A stretch of 64,000 nucleotides of DNA from Agarophyton chilense (taxonomy: Eukaryota > Rhodophyta > Florideophyceae > Gracilariales > Gracilariaceae), in the NCBI GenBank assembly GCA_030374765.1, contig JARGXX010000004.1, forward strand, positions 1,116,001 through 1,180,000, read 5' to 3'. Shown one piece after another: positions 21,686-33,132 of the stretch (positions are counted from its first letter, which is position 1; every line of letters begins with the position of its first letter). The position numbers and the translations under genes are program-made. The notes beneath the pieces are model-generated. The model saw nothing but the letters and a program-made list of their open reading frames with translations, had not been told where the DNA came from and did no database searches.

Positions 21686-23606
21686 ATGGCGAGCAAAGCA
21701 GCGGACAACACGCCTATAAGAATATCCGGGTCGACGGTCCTGTCTCTCTTTCAGAGTGTTCAAAGCGCAACAGCGAGACACAACTCTTCTAGCAACCAAA
21801 ACTCTCCAGAGTCGTTCTCCAGCATCTACGCGCCTTTGCGGTTAACTTCTCCAATCCCTCGGCTTCATCCATGGATCCGTCGAGCAATTCCTCCAGGTCG
21901 CCCGTTAATCTCCAATCCGATGGACGACAACAGCAACAACTCCAATCACACCAACAGCACTCCACAGGGGTACTTCTCCGGAGTTCATTCCGTGACACTG
22001 ACGCAGAGCAGAGCTGCGACTCCAGCGCCGGTTCCGGTCGGAAACATGGGTGTCGCTCCTTCGGGAGGTTATCCACAAGTGGCCTGGCCTCCGTCTGACA
22101 TGCTTGTTTGTGCTCAACCCATTTTGCACACATCTATTCTCCGGCTGGCCCCGTGGTTTCATCCGACTGCAGTCTTTAACGAAGCGCTGTTAGAGATGTA
22201 TAACGACGGAAGCAGAATGCTCCCGGGTGATATTCCAGTTCTTGCAACCATTTCGTGAGATTAGCGTAACCGCGTCGCGGTTCCCGTTCATACGATCAGT
22301 CGTCACGGGAGCGGGTCGGTAGCTTCCGCACATGTGGCTCTTGTCCTCCTTGGTCATCAACGGCTTCTCCGGGCTCCTTTCGAGTATCCCATCCCCGATG
22401 GTCTGGGCTCTGATGTCAGGTTGTACCGCACCCAAGATGAAATTGGATATCTCGACCGTCTTGCAGGTTTGGGAACATTCCCGTGAAGAGACAATCCCAT
22501 TGTGCGCTAGGTCACCCTCTGCTGGGTCCGACCGATCATTCCGGCTGAATTCCGCTTCATGCATCTTGGCGATGATCCGGTTTGAGTGCCGAGCGCGATC
22601 CCAATTCGGGTATATAGTCTCGTACCAAAACGTAGAGATCAAACCCATTCGAGCAGCCAACCGACGCGGTCGGTTTGTTCCCATCTCATCTTGGTGGTCG
22701 CATCTCGAATCCTGTCGAGTTTGTTACACCGAGTTACCTCCGTTCATCACGTATTACGGTTCATACCTCCTCGAGGATCCGCAGTCCGGACTTTGGTCCG
22801 CTTTCGTCACCGAGTGGGCTATCCATACTGCGGCTTTCCTCCTCTGGGAGGTTTATGACCACTACCGATTGTGGTTCGTCCCGTTGCGAGTTCGCGCCGG
22901 CATTCGGGCCTTGGATTTGCGCATCCCACTAGGTGGTGAAACCAGCGCTCAAGAGGTGGCGACCATTCTCGATGTCATCGACCAGGTTGACTGGGCCTCA
23001 GTTTCGCCTGCACGGAGTGGAAGTGCAACCAGTGGCCACACGCAGAACCTGTCAGCAGGACGCAGAACTCCGCTCGCGAGTGACTTTTTCTATTTCAACC
23101 CCTGGTGGGGACATGAGATCTCTTCGGAGGAGACTAACGAACTTCGGTTTGCTCCGCGGTATATTACGGAGGGACATCCAACCGGTTTCTTCGAAGCCGA
23201 TGAGTACTACGACGCCTACGACGGTGAGGAACCGATGTTTGATAATGAACCCAATGAAGGGGTTGCGCACACTGAGGCGGTAAATTCCCAAGCTATGGAG
23301 GGACCACACAACCCAGGGAACCCTTTCATGCCCTAAATGGACGTGGATAACCTTGCGTGGGCTGCTCCTGCCGTTGCAGGTGGTGATGAACCTAGGGCTC
23401 CGCCAGTGGTCCTCCCAGATTGGGGTGCCTCCGTTTCAGGCGGGGCAAGTGCCGCCTAGGCGGGTCAGGCAAACGTGATATCCCAGTTCCTCCGCGAGGT
23501 GGTGCTGGGAAGTAACGTTGCCAGTGGTGATGTCGCCGGGATGCGCAAGGCTTTGATTTCTCGTCTTCAAGGTAACCACTCCGGTGGTAGCCACTCCAAT
23601 TCGTAA
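21686..23606 (+). pseudogene. Antisense gene of the chromovirus, copy 1
   Basis: It is encoded opposite to pol, between the chromodomain and the 3' LTR. From ATG 21686 the frame gives a Ser/Asn/Pro-rich N-terminus and then LRLAPWFHPTAVFNEALLE and RMLPGDI. After frame changes (around 22258-22660) it continues as CYTELPPFITYYGSYLLED, GLWSAFVTEWAIHTAAFLLW, EVYDHYRLWFVPLR and LDVIDQVDWASV. An acidic tail (EADEYYDAYDGEEPMFDNE) follows, then a stop at 23334. The same frame goes on from MDVDNLAW to TAA at 23604 with one more stop, possibly a second short gene. The middle is rich in Trp and Tyr, has no signal peptide, and has no domain I know. Copy 2 at 18143-19686 keeps the same motifs in the same order, which shows this strand was under selection. 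Confidence 0.7.
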
Positions 23607-23784
23607 AGGGGGTGATGATCCGGAAAGGGGCGTGAAACCTCATGATGTAGTGTAGTTTCCGACTTCTTGGTACGGTACCGATGAAATCTAATACGCACCA
23701 AATTAACTTGTGCATTCTTCTTTCTTCCTCTTCCAAATTCTAAAACTTTCTCCTATGCTTCCATCTTCTCCTTCTCTTCCACCA

Positions 23785-24000
23785 CGGTGGGTCGAATATC
23801 TCACATGGGCGTTAAAGATCGTTGCAGGGATCCCTTTACGCGTTAGGCGGTGATATGAAACCACTTTCGAAGGTGGGAGATGCTGAATCGGTTCATCCGA
23901 GTCGGCCTCGGAACCATAACCGTACCAACGGACAAGATACTGAATGTAACCATGCGGATCGTATTACAGCTCTACAATATGGTCGATAACGAACTCCTGC
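23785..24000 (-). pseudogene. Chromodomain at the end of pol
   Basis: The frame reads FVIDHIVEL, a stop (TAA at 23964-23966), then YIQYLVRWYGYGSEADSDEP, IQHLPPSKVVSYHR. This is the chromodomain pattern that defines chromoviruses. The residue equivalent to the Trp of W-EP is Ser here. It follows the integrase C-terminal segment (24496-24844) after a linker. Confidence 0.75.
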
Positions 24001-24495
24001 TGGTAGAATTTCCTGCTTGACGGTGGTGAACTTGACGACGAAGTCAGTTGTGCCACGGTGCCCCGTGCACTGTTGAGTTGAAGGTCTTGTGCGTTGATTG
24101 GTCTATCTCCCGAGCGGGGTGCCGTGCTGTTCCGTGCACGTTCCAGTTGATGGCTGGGAGCGCTCCTTACTGTGGCGTGTTTCGCCTTCTCACGTGAAGG
24201 CTTGCGCAACAGCGTTGCCAGTGAGTTCGTCCGCTTCGGCGTTACAGTACTGCGTACAGCGTGTTCTTTCGAATTTGCGGTACCGTTTTCGCCCAAGTGC
24301 CGTGAAGGTGGGTGGAGTGTATCCCCATGGGCAGCGTTTTTGTTACAGCGCACACCTTTGGAGGGCCTCACTTCACACGGCAACGAGATGATTTCGTCTT
24401 CGACGTCTGAGCTATCCGAAGTGATCGGCTTGTCCTCAACGACACTGTCGGTTTCTACCTTAATATCCTTCTCCCCCTCCTGAGATGGAGCGGTA

Positions 24496-26640
24496 CTATC
24501 GCTCCATCTCAGGACTCCCTAGTAGGGGGAGCGGTAGAGACTCCCAACCGGCGAAGGTAGATATCTCGCGGTGTCGTGAAAAAGGGACCGTTCTGAGTAG
24601 CATCCGACAATAGCGGCAAATCAGAGAGTCCCCGAGTAGGGTGGGGCAAGACAAAAGGCCTTGTAACCACTGAAGTGGGCTGAGCCACTGAAGTTTGTTG
24701 AGGAACACTATTCACAGTTACTTCCAAGGAGGGTGCTGGGGCGGTGACAACGCGGTCGCGGGAGATCTGCTTCTGAGCGTCGGTCATTTCCACAACGATG
24801 GTGTCCTCTTTGACAGAAATAACCTTATGAGGTCCGTCCGTCATGGGCGAGAGTTTGTGCCGTTTCTTTTTGTCAGGATTCTAGTACCCTTTACGGACGA
24901 AGACGTAGTCAGGCAAATTGATCGGTTGCACCGTACCGCGTAGGTGAGAGCTAAAATCATGCTTGTAGACAGCTTGAGCACGAGCCCTTGAATTGCGAGC
25001 AGCTAGAATCAAATTGATCAGCCATTTCTTCTACTCGTGGCGATAATCTTTCACAGATGGGAAGTCAGCCAGCGTAGGCTGAGGTTCTAACGCGACAGGG
25101 GGCGGAGGGCGTGACAAGACTAATTTGAATGGAGTTTTAGTATCCGCTCTAACGGAGAGAGCATACACCTGCGATAGCGTTCGGACTGCCGATGGGTCGC
25201 TTGCGGCGAAGGAAAAGGGGTGGTAGAGTTAAAACACCAGCGAGCTGGAAGGGGGGTGTAAGGCCACTACTCGTCAGCGAGGGTGAACAGTGCAACTGTA
25301 AAACGTTGATGGGACGTAGGTACGAGACGGTTTGGGAAGTGGTTGGGGGCTGACTATCTACTATAGCTCGTCCGGATCTCCTGTTAAGGAATCCTAAGCG
25401 AGGAACAAAATAGTCATGATGCCCATGTTGTCTCCTTTACTTGGAGTCGGCGCTCACCTCTGGTACACCATATACTGTGTGCCAGGGTGAGTGCCCAAAT
25501 AATACGTAAATAATACCCAGAGGTCAGCCACTTAGCCAAACCACTGCATGGGTACGGTCCCTAATGGACGTCTAGCTATAAAGGGTAGTAAAACAGGCCA
25601 CGTGGATCGCCACTACATGCGCCGTTGCAAGCCACTCGACCTTTGACGCCACGTGTTCCACTAAGAAATTCTGCCTCTAGGCATCCTATGCGGTGTGCCG
25701 TTTCATGTCACAATGCTGATGATATCACTCACTTATGAGTTCCAACGGCGACTTCGCGAAAAACCAACCTATCGGATTCCCCTATATAGTAGAATACTAC
25801 AGGAGTCAAACCCGTTACGGTGTACCTGCGTATTGTACGCGAACGTTAAAGCGTCAGTAAACAGATCAACACGTTTGGAGTGATCGGGCACGTAAGAACG
25901 GAGAGATGCGAGTAGCGTTCGGTTAAACCGCTCGACCTGTCCATTACACTGATGGTGGTAGGTCGTTGTGAAGAGATTCTTGATGTCCAGAATCCGACAC
26001 ACTTTTTCGAAGAATCCCAATGCAAATTGCCTTCCTTTCTCGGACAGAAGATGAACCGGCGGGCCGTGGACAAATACCCAATGGGTTACAAAAGCTTGTG
26101 CAACCGTGAAAGCGGATATCTTCCGTAAGGGTACGGTCTGAACCAACTTCGGGAAATGATCCGGGATAGTGAGTAAGAATTTATGTCCAGGCATAGTAGT
26201 GGAGCTCGTCAAAGAAAAGCTTCAACTTCGTTGAGCGTTTGCGTAGTTTCACGCGATTCGTAGCACATTCGGTGCAAAACCGCACTGTTGCGTGGCAGTT
26301 CACAGCCATGGCTGGCCATTAAAGGTTCTTTCGCAAAGTGAGGTATAGCTTCCGGTCACCGGCGTGTCCACCAAGTTTCGCATAGTGCGATAGATGCAGT
26401 ACTCTAGACTGTAGAGTTTGCGGCACCACAACTTGTGGGGATGACTGCACCGTCCAGAAGAAGTATCAAATGTCATTCATCTCGAAAGGGAGTGTTGCAC
26501 CACCCTTAAGCCGGGCGCGTATCTTCGTACAGAAGGGGTCACATTGCTGTTCTTTAACCATCTCTTCCGAGAGATCGTCACAAATACCCGGTGGGGGCTT
26601 CTCAGTTTTGTCAGAGACGAGATACGCGTCCCATTCATCG
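24496..26640 (-). pseudogene. Integrase of the chromovirus, split by a solo LTR
   Basis: An HHCC-type zinc finger appears near 26300-26420 (LHLSHYAKLGGHAGD, later VRFCTEC). The core follows at 25802-26212 with TIPDHFPKL (first Asp), LLSEKGRQFA and NGQVERFNRTL (catalytic Glu). The second catalytic Asp, normally LSDxGxQF, is Glu here. The frame is cut at TQVHRNGFDS by the LTR insertion at 25136-25801. Beyond it, KLVLSRPPPP and VFVRKGY lead to the C-terminal beta-barrel segment GPHKVISVKEDTIVVEMTD. There are also stops and a shift near the insertion. The enzyme would paste the element's DNA into chromatin; this copy cannot. Confidence 0.85.
25136..25801 (-). mobile_element. Solo LTR, family A, copy 2
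   Basis: 666 bases, nearly identical to copy 1 in the same orientation. The exact duplication GGAGT flanks it (25131-25135 and 25802-25806). It splits the integrase core, and removing it with one duplication copy rejoins the two halves of integrase up to a one-base shift. Confidence 0.92.
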
Positions 26641-26714
26641 TCCGATTCGTGGTCTTTAGGCCACGTATCGTGTATTCAATCCGGCTCGTACGGTGCTCGA
26701 TGGCCTAAGACGAA

Positions 26715-28173
26715 TCAAGGGATATCCTCGTCATCGACTGCCAGAGCTTCTCCATTCGTGGGTAACCCTGATAGCGCGTCCGCTTGCATGTTGTGCGTGC
26801 CCTTCTTGTAGATCACTTCGAAGTCATATTCCGCGAGGTGGAGTCTCCAACGCATTAAGCGCCGGACGGTTCCGAGATGGTTCAAAGACATCGTAGGAAA
26901 GAGTGATCCTTGCAAACAGTAAAGTGCACACCCATGAGATTGGGGCGGAGAGTAGAGAGGGCCCACATAACGGCAAGACACTCTTTCTCCGAAAGGGAGT
27001 AGTTGCGTTCGTAGACATTCAGCGAACGTGACCAATACCCAATGGGTTTCTGTTCTACTTCGGGAGTTGTCTGAAAGAGAGCACAACCTACTTGGTAGTC
27101 ACTAGCGTGTCTATTGTGAACAGTAATCTTGGTTTTGGTAACGATAATATCGGTGGTGATGTGACAGCCTCAATAAAGGAATTAAAAGCATCAGTCTGGG
27201 CGGACGTGAAGGGTTCCACTTTAGGTGGTTGACCTTTTTGCACAAGTGCGTTTAAGAGCTCCGCAATGCCCGCGCAGTTAGATATAAATCGTCGGTAGAC
27301 GTTGATCAATCCTAGAAAGAAGCGTAGTTTCTCTTGAGTTGCGGGTTCTATCGCTAGGGTAAGTGATTTCTCTCGGGCCTCCTCGATCATGACCTGTAAA
27401 AGGACGGATAATGTGACCCCGATACTTGACAGTATCTGGGCAGAAATCGCATTTCCCTGACTTGAGTGTTATTCCAGCTTCACGTAAAGTGGTCATACTA
27501 TCCTCGACATGGGTGAGATGGTCATCCAGATTATCAGAGAAAACAATGATATCGTCGAGAGAGACGAGGCATGTACGCCTCTTGAAGCGGGCCAGTAAGA
27601 TATCAAGAGCGCGCTGAAAGGTAGCGGGAGCATTGGTCAAACCAAAAGGCATTTGTTTGAAACGGTAGAGTCCAGAATGACTGACAAAAGCAGTCTTGTA
27701 CTGGTCCTCTTCTCTGATGGGAACTTGCCAGTATCCCCAACTGGTTTCTAAAGCCGTAAAAAGGTAGCAGGGCCGATCGAATCAATGTACTCATCCCTGC
27801 GTGTAATTGGATACACGTCCTAGACGGTTACGTCATTCAAGCGACAGCAGTCGATACAGAAACGCCAGGAACCATCGGGTTTCGGAGCCAGTAAAACTGG
27901 AGATGCCCATGGCCACTGAGACTGTTCGATAACTCCCGGTCGGAGCATTTTATCCAATTGAAACTGTTCCTCTTCACGAGCCTTGGGGCCTGCCCTGTAA
28001 GGGTGTTTAGCAACCGGTCTAGCGTTCAACAACAAGTCTATCCGGTGTTCCATTGTGATAATCTCACCAAGAGAACCATCCCACATTGGGGTAAACACCC
28101 GTAACATGTCACGGAGGCGTTCACGGTGCGACTCCGGCACCTGGCCGAGGTCGAGTTCCTCGAGTTCTTTCAT
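26715..28173 (-). pseudogene. Reverse transcriptase and RNase H of the chromovirus
   Basis: RT motifs run in order: GVIEQSQWPWASPVLLAPKP, DGSWRFCIDCCRLND, YPITRRDEYID, MPFGLTNAPATFQRALD, then CLVSLDDIIVFSD. The last is the active-site box, where the usual Tyr of YLDD is Ser. GHIIRPFTG marks the connection region. RNase H starts near LFTIDT (27130) and ends with RRLMRWRLHLAEYDFEVIYK and ADALSGLP. Stops (one after RLNDVTV near 27820) and several frame changes break the gene. The enzyme would copy the element's RNA to DNA and degrade the RNA. Confidence 0.9.
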
Positions 28174-28178
28174 GGGAT

Positions 28179-29243
28179 CTATCCGGTCATAACTCGTCGG
28201 AACGGGTTCTTCTCTGCTTCGGCAGGTTGCGGGTCCAAAGTATTTGGCGATTGGGTGACCGATTGAATGACCGTGTCCTCCCCCTCCTCAGCGTGAACGA
28301 GACCGAGAACATCGGCAGCAGTCAACTTAGAAGCGACTATAGCGGTGGGGTGAGGAATTACGGACCCAATAACTTGATATTTCACCAGCGATTGCGGCGT
28401 AGAGCCAAGATTGGCAACTAGTACAGTGAACGGTTTGTCCGGCTCAATCTGAGCAACTCCATTCGCTACGGCGAGTTGATACTTATCGTATAACGATGGA
28501 AGGGGTTGAATAACTCGTAAACCGTGTTGACGGGAATTGACACGCACCCAGACCTGGGACTCAGGTGGGATTCGTATCGACGCAGCCACGCGGAGCTTAG
28601 TAGATTCCCGACAAGCGGGTGGGGGTTCCGGCGCCGCAGGTAAGGGCACGAGCTTCTTCGAGGCTCGCCTTAACAGAAGACGGACGATTGGAACCGAAGA
28701 CCCATCTTCGAGTTCGACACGCTTTAAGCTGGGCCTTATCACGTCAACGAATCTGTCGCAATAGTCACATCCCAGTATTACGGGGGCAGTCAGGTCTCCG
28801 CATACGATAAAATCAATCTTCAACATGAAGGAGCCTAAGCGCACGACAAGGTCGATAGTTCCCAGCGTTGACAACGGGTTGTTATTCGCGTCAGCGACGC
28901 CTGGTATTACGCCAAGGCGGATCTGAGACCGCAAGGGAGGATGTATAAGCGACTCCACGATGAAGTTCTGGCCAGCACCTGTGTCTAAGACAGTGAGAAC
29001 TCGCACCAGAAATAGGGTAGATAAGCCAAGATCAGCATACACATTGTAATTGCGCTTGGCCATTACCATGACTGTATCCGGGAATCGGTTATTTTTACTC
29101 CGTTTCCACGGTCGACGCAGAACACCGAAGTGCTCAGAGTCCACGTCTGAGACGGCCTGCTTCCTTGTAAGGATTCTGACCTGGGAGCGAGGCGGGGACG
29201 CCTCGGGCGTCGACAACCTCACTGTCGGGAACGCCTCTCCCAA
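28179..29243 (-). pseudogene. Retropepsin-type protease and linker of the chromovirus
   Basis: TVLDTGAGQNFIVES holds the catalytic D-T-G triad and is followed by the conserved APVILGCDYCDRFVDVI, the ILG(x)DF-like second half of a retropepsin. A long linker follows, ending just before RT, which starts in another frame at 28173. This 354-codon stretch is the longest intact frame left in the element. The protease would cut the Gag-Pol polyprotein. Confidence 0.85.
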
Positions 29244-29260
29244 AGGGGAGACTCCTGTAT

Positions 29261-31405
29261 TCAGATTTCCTGGGTCTGTACTGCCTGGGGTGGGGCCTCA
29301 GAATCCTGAACCACTAGGATGGGGGTGCTAGCAGTGTTGTCCTTAAGAATAGAACGGAGGTTGGTACTCGGCTGGGACGGGCTAAGCAACGCGTTCCGCG
29401 GGTTTGTGTCCCGAAAGATTCCGTGGAAAGTCCGTTTCGCGCAGAGGTTCGATGCGATGGGGACGACCTTTCTCTTCTGAGGGGTCCATGCCTCATAATT
29501 ACCCATCACTTGGACGTATTCTATCAGTGTGAGGATACAGTCCGGGGAAATTTGACCGTGTTAATAGCATAAGTGGCATATGGGTCCAGGGCGTGGGGGG
29601 GACAAAACAGGACGAGCATCCGTGAATTTCACTGCAGGACCGGTATCCTTCCATCCAGGACGACTTTGTAGAGTACTCAAGTTCGTATATGGAATAAGAG
29701 GTCTGTGAACACGAGGCACATCTGCATAAAGCAGGGGTTGCTCCTGAGTCGTGTCATAAGAAGAATCCGTAGTGGACGGGAGTTCTGTTGTCGGAACAGA
29801 ATGGATATCGCTGCGGGCCAATTGAGGTTTATCGTAATCCCTTTTGGGGGTACCCACTCGCGACCAGCGAAAAGGATGGAGAATTCATTTCCGTCATCAA
29901 CGCCTTTGCGGAAAGAGACTTCTGACGAGGGATACGAGCTCGTAGAGCATCGCCTTCTGCTTGCGCGTTTTATACTAACTCCAAGTACGTGGTGCTCTTT
30001 CGGTCTTGTGGATATCGGGCCACCAGTGTACGGATTGCGGGATCCAATCCATCGATGTACATAGTGGAGCGCTCTCCTGCGGAGTACACATTATCACAAC
30101 GGTGGAAAGCCTTATTGAGACGTACAGAGCACTGGGTTTCTGTTTCTCCAGGCTTCTGGTGGGTGTCACGAAGAGCGAGAATAGGCGTCTGAATCGCTTG
30201 ATTAGTGGCGTAGGACCTCAAAAGGTATTTCAAGGCTTGGGGCCAGCACGTGACTCCTCCCTCGGAGGCTCGGGATGAACCTCTTACAGAGTTGTACTGA
30301 TCCTCAGGGAGACCTGGTAGAAAGTACGGGAGCGAAATATAAACCTGACCCTCATTTATACCAAGTATGTCGGATTCCGCAACAAAGCGTGCAAAGAAAT
30401 CCAACACCAAAATGGGGTTATCTCCAGAGAGAATGGTTACGGAGGGAAAGCTGCATACGTTTTATGCAGTCCTTCACCTTACTCGTGCCGCGGGGCGTAC
30501 GATCCATTGAGGAGTCCTCCAACCGATAATATCGATACGAGACCAGCTTCTCGTACGGGGGGTTTGTGCACTTCAGTTCCTTCAAACCAGCGTACCTCTT
30601 TCCCTTCGTACGGGCACGAACCACACCTTGGGTGTCGGACGACGGTTTAGAAGGGGAGGTGTGCCTTCGATGACCGTCGTCAGACGTAAAATCTGATGAG
30701 GTCGACCCTTCCGAATGGTGAGCGTTCTGTGAAGATCTTGAGTAATCCGAGGAATCAGAATCGTAAGTGTCTTGGTTCTTTCGCTTTTGGCGCTGTAATC
30801 CTTCTTCTTGTGCTTCGCTTTGTGCGAGACCTCAATCGCCTCCTCTGGGACTTTATCATCTATCAAAATGGCTTGCTCTAACATCTGCAGAAGGGACCTA
30901 ACACGATGGAATCGGGCTTCAACGTTTTTCACGTAAAGGGCAGGACCACCGAAACTTTCCAACTTTGTGTTGACATCCGCCCATAAAAGACGGAGGTGTT
31001 CGACCAAATCATTCATAGAAGAGCTATCAAACCTGACACGCAGGACTTCAAACTCCTCCACAAAGACATTGCGAACATCGCGCATGTCAGCGAACTGCTT
31101 TAGCAAGTACGCATCATCATCAATATGGAATTCTCTTTCCTGGGGCGTTACGGAATCTGCGGGGACCTGGGTGTCCGCGGCAGAACCTGGTTCGTCACCA
31201 GTGATGGATTCTTCAAGCGACGCCTTCGGCGGTTGATTGCGGGTCTTCGAAGAGCCCTGGCCCTTGCCGTTGGACTTCGAGTTAGCCTTAGGTGGGGGGC
31301 CAGCGAGGGACTTCTTCGGAGAACGGACGCCTACGGCCGGGTCACATCGGAGACGGAAGGGCTCCGCGTTTTGGCGGGTTCGGCATCCGACGGCCGTCGT
31401 GACAT
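29261..31405 (-). pseudogene. Gag of the chromovirus
   Basis: The likely start is MSRRPSDAEPAK at 31405, about 170 bases inside the 5' LTR. A shift near 31320 leads to a basic/acidic region (RSPKKSLAG, REFHIDDDAY). Then comes the capsid-like helical part (FADMRDVRNVFVEEFEVL; later QALKYLLRSY and YIDGLDPAIRTLV). The C-terminus has a zinc-knuckle remnant ICHLCY-stop-HGQISPDC near 29563, where the His of CCHC is Gln. At least two frameshifts and several stops. Gag would form the particle that packages the RNA. Confidence 0.75.
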
Positions 31406-31576
31406 AGTATATCTATTCCACCGGTGCCCGGGTAAATCAAATACTTCCACGAAGTGCTGTCGAACCAAGAAATTGGGAACGAATCTCAAAAGAGAACTGA
31501 CACACGAATGTGGACACCACCTTGTAGACCAAAAACCAAAGATGGACCTAACTCCTTCTAAGTGGGGAGACCACTT

Positions 31577-33132
31577 TGTGGTACAAGGCCTGGAGGCCAA
31601 GGGACACGAAGACGTTCGAGATCTTCTCCTCTGGAGTTAGCACAGCAACGGAGCCTCTCCGGGAATGCACAACGGAGTCGGGGCGTAAGTCCGAGGCAAA
31701 CCGCCACGACAAGCGGGGAGAGAAAGGGTAGGAAAGGTTAGGTCCACGGGTACTGAGTCCACGGGGTGCAGGTCAGTCGTTCGAGGAGATGGCGAGTCCC
31801 CGGTATGGGAAGCCACGAGAGGGTGAGCCGGAGTGTACGGTAAGTCATGACGGGAACAGCTGTAGTATTCTACTATGTCGGGGAATCCGATAGGTTGGTT
31901 TTTCGCGAAGTCGCGGTTGGAACTCATAAGTGAGTGTTATCATCAGCATTGTGATATGAAATGGCATCTCGCATAGCATGCCTAGAGGCAGAATGTCTTA
32001 GTGGAACACGTGGCGCCATGGGTCGACTGGCTTACCACGGTGCGCGCATAGTTCCGACCCTTCCTAGAGGAATGCCATATTGGCAACAGCGCATGAAGTG
32101 GCGATCCACGTGGAGGCCTGTACTACCTTTGTAGCTAGACGTCCATTAGGGACCACACCCATACAGTGGTTTGGCTAAGTGGCTGACCACTGTGTATTAT
32201 TTATATATTTATTGGGCCACTCATCCTGGTAAACCGTATATAGTGTACCAGCGGTGAGCGCCGACTCCAAGTAAAGGAGACAACATGGGCTTCATGACTA
32301 TTCTGTTCCTCGCTTAGGATTCATTAATCGGAGATCCGGACGCGCTATCATAGATAGTCAGCCCCCAACCACTTCACGAGCCGTCTCGTACCTATGTTCC
32401 ATCAACGTTTTAAAGTTGCACTGTTCACCCTCGCTGGCGAGTAGTCGCCTTACACCCCACTTCCAGCTCGCAGTTGTTGTAGCTCTACCACCCCTTTTCC
32501 TTCGCCGCAAGCGACCCATCTGCAGTCCGAACGCTGTCGCAGGTGTCTGCTCTCTCCGTTAGAGCGGATACAACAACAGCCACCAACCAACAAGGGAAAA
32601 GAGAGACCACGAGAGTGAGGGAAAACGAAGGGGTGTCACCCAGTGGGCCAAACGGGGTGTAGGGCACTGGAGCCAAAGGAAATAAATAGATACAACCCTA
32701 TACATGGGCGAGAACACAAAAAGTATCCAATAACATACGCCCAAGGCGATAGTTGTCCTCTTGAAGACGCGGGGTGGGTAAGTCGACCGGAGGTAACGTA
32801 GCCGAACCTCCGAGGAGAGTAGCAGCACGAGAAAGCGGAAAAGATTTAAGAGCCACAAAACCCGGTTGGGGAAGATTTACTGAGCGGCAGGGCGAGACCG
32901 CCGAGCCACAATATAGTGTAGAATACCATAGTAAACTCCCTACCTTACTAGGAATAATGCAGATATATTATGTAAACTGACCAGCAATGCTGGGCGCATA
33001 CGTGTACACCTCGCGCACACGACCAGTCCCTCAGACAATGACGCTCCGCTACTAGCGGCAATATTCATAACACTGCGCAAGCGGTAAAATGTCTAAGTCT
33101 TAGGAAACCACGCATACGAAGGTTGTACTTCA
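31577..33132 (-). repeat. 5' LTR of the chromovirus, containing a nested solo LTR
   Basis: After removing the nested unit 31861-32575 and one ACAGC, 836 bases remain, matching the 835-base 3' LTR. It begins TGAAGTACAACC at 33132 and ends ACCACA at 31577 on the minus strand. CCCTATACATGG (32696-32707) is the promoter-like word on the opposite strand. Confidence 0.88.
31861..32575 (+). mobile_element. Solo LTR, family A, copy 3 (inverted)
   Basis: 715 bases, inverted relative to copies 1 and 2, TGTAGTATTCTAC...GGATACAACA. The exact duplication ACAGC lies at 31856-31860 and 32576-32580. It is inserted in the 5' LTR of the chromovirus; the 3' LTR shows the uninterrupted site (GGAACAGC followed by CCACCAAC). 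Confidence 0.92.

Larger units (their letters stand above)
20816..33132 (-). mobile_element. Chromovirus (Ty3/gypsy) with both LTRs, nested solo LTRs and an antisense gene
   Basis: The LTRs are 835 bases (20816-21650) and 836 bases once a nested LTR is removed (31577-33132). They have TGAAGT...CCACA ends on the minus strand and a 5-base duplication, ACCAG on the left and ATCAG on the right, one base diverged. The polypurine tract GAGTAGGGGGATA (21651-21663, minus) abuts the 3' LTR. The internal order on the minus strand is gag, protease, RT, RNase H, integrase, chromodomain, and then about 2.1 kb that codes on the opposite strand. All genes are broken. The element sits in a gag-like gene of another element. 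Confidence 0.88.

Noticed and set aside
31125..31640. 171-codon plus-strand frame over gag and the 5' LTR of the chromovirus
   Set aside because: It is antisense to gag, has no counterpart in the other element and spans the LTR border.
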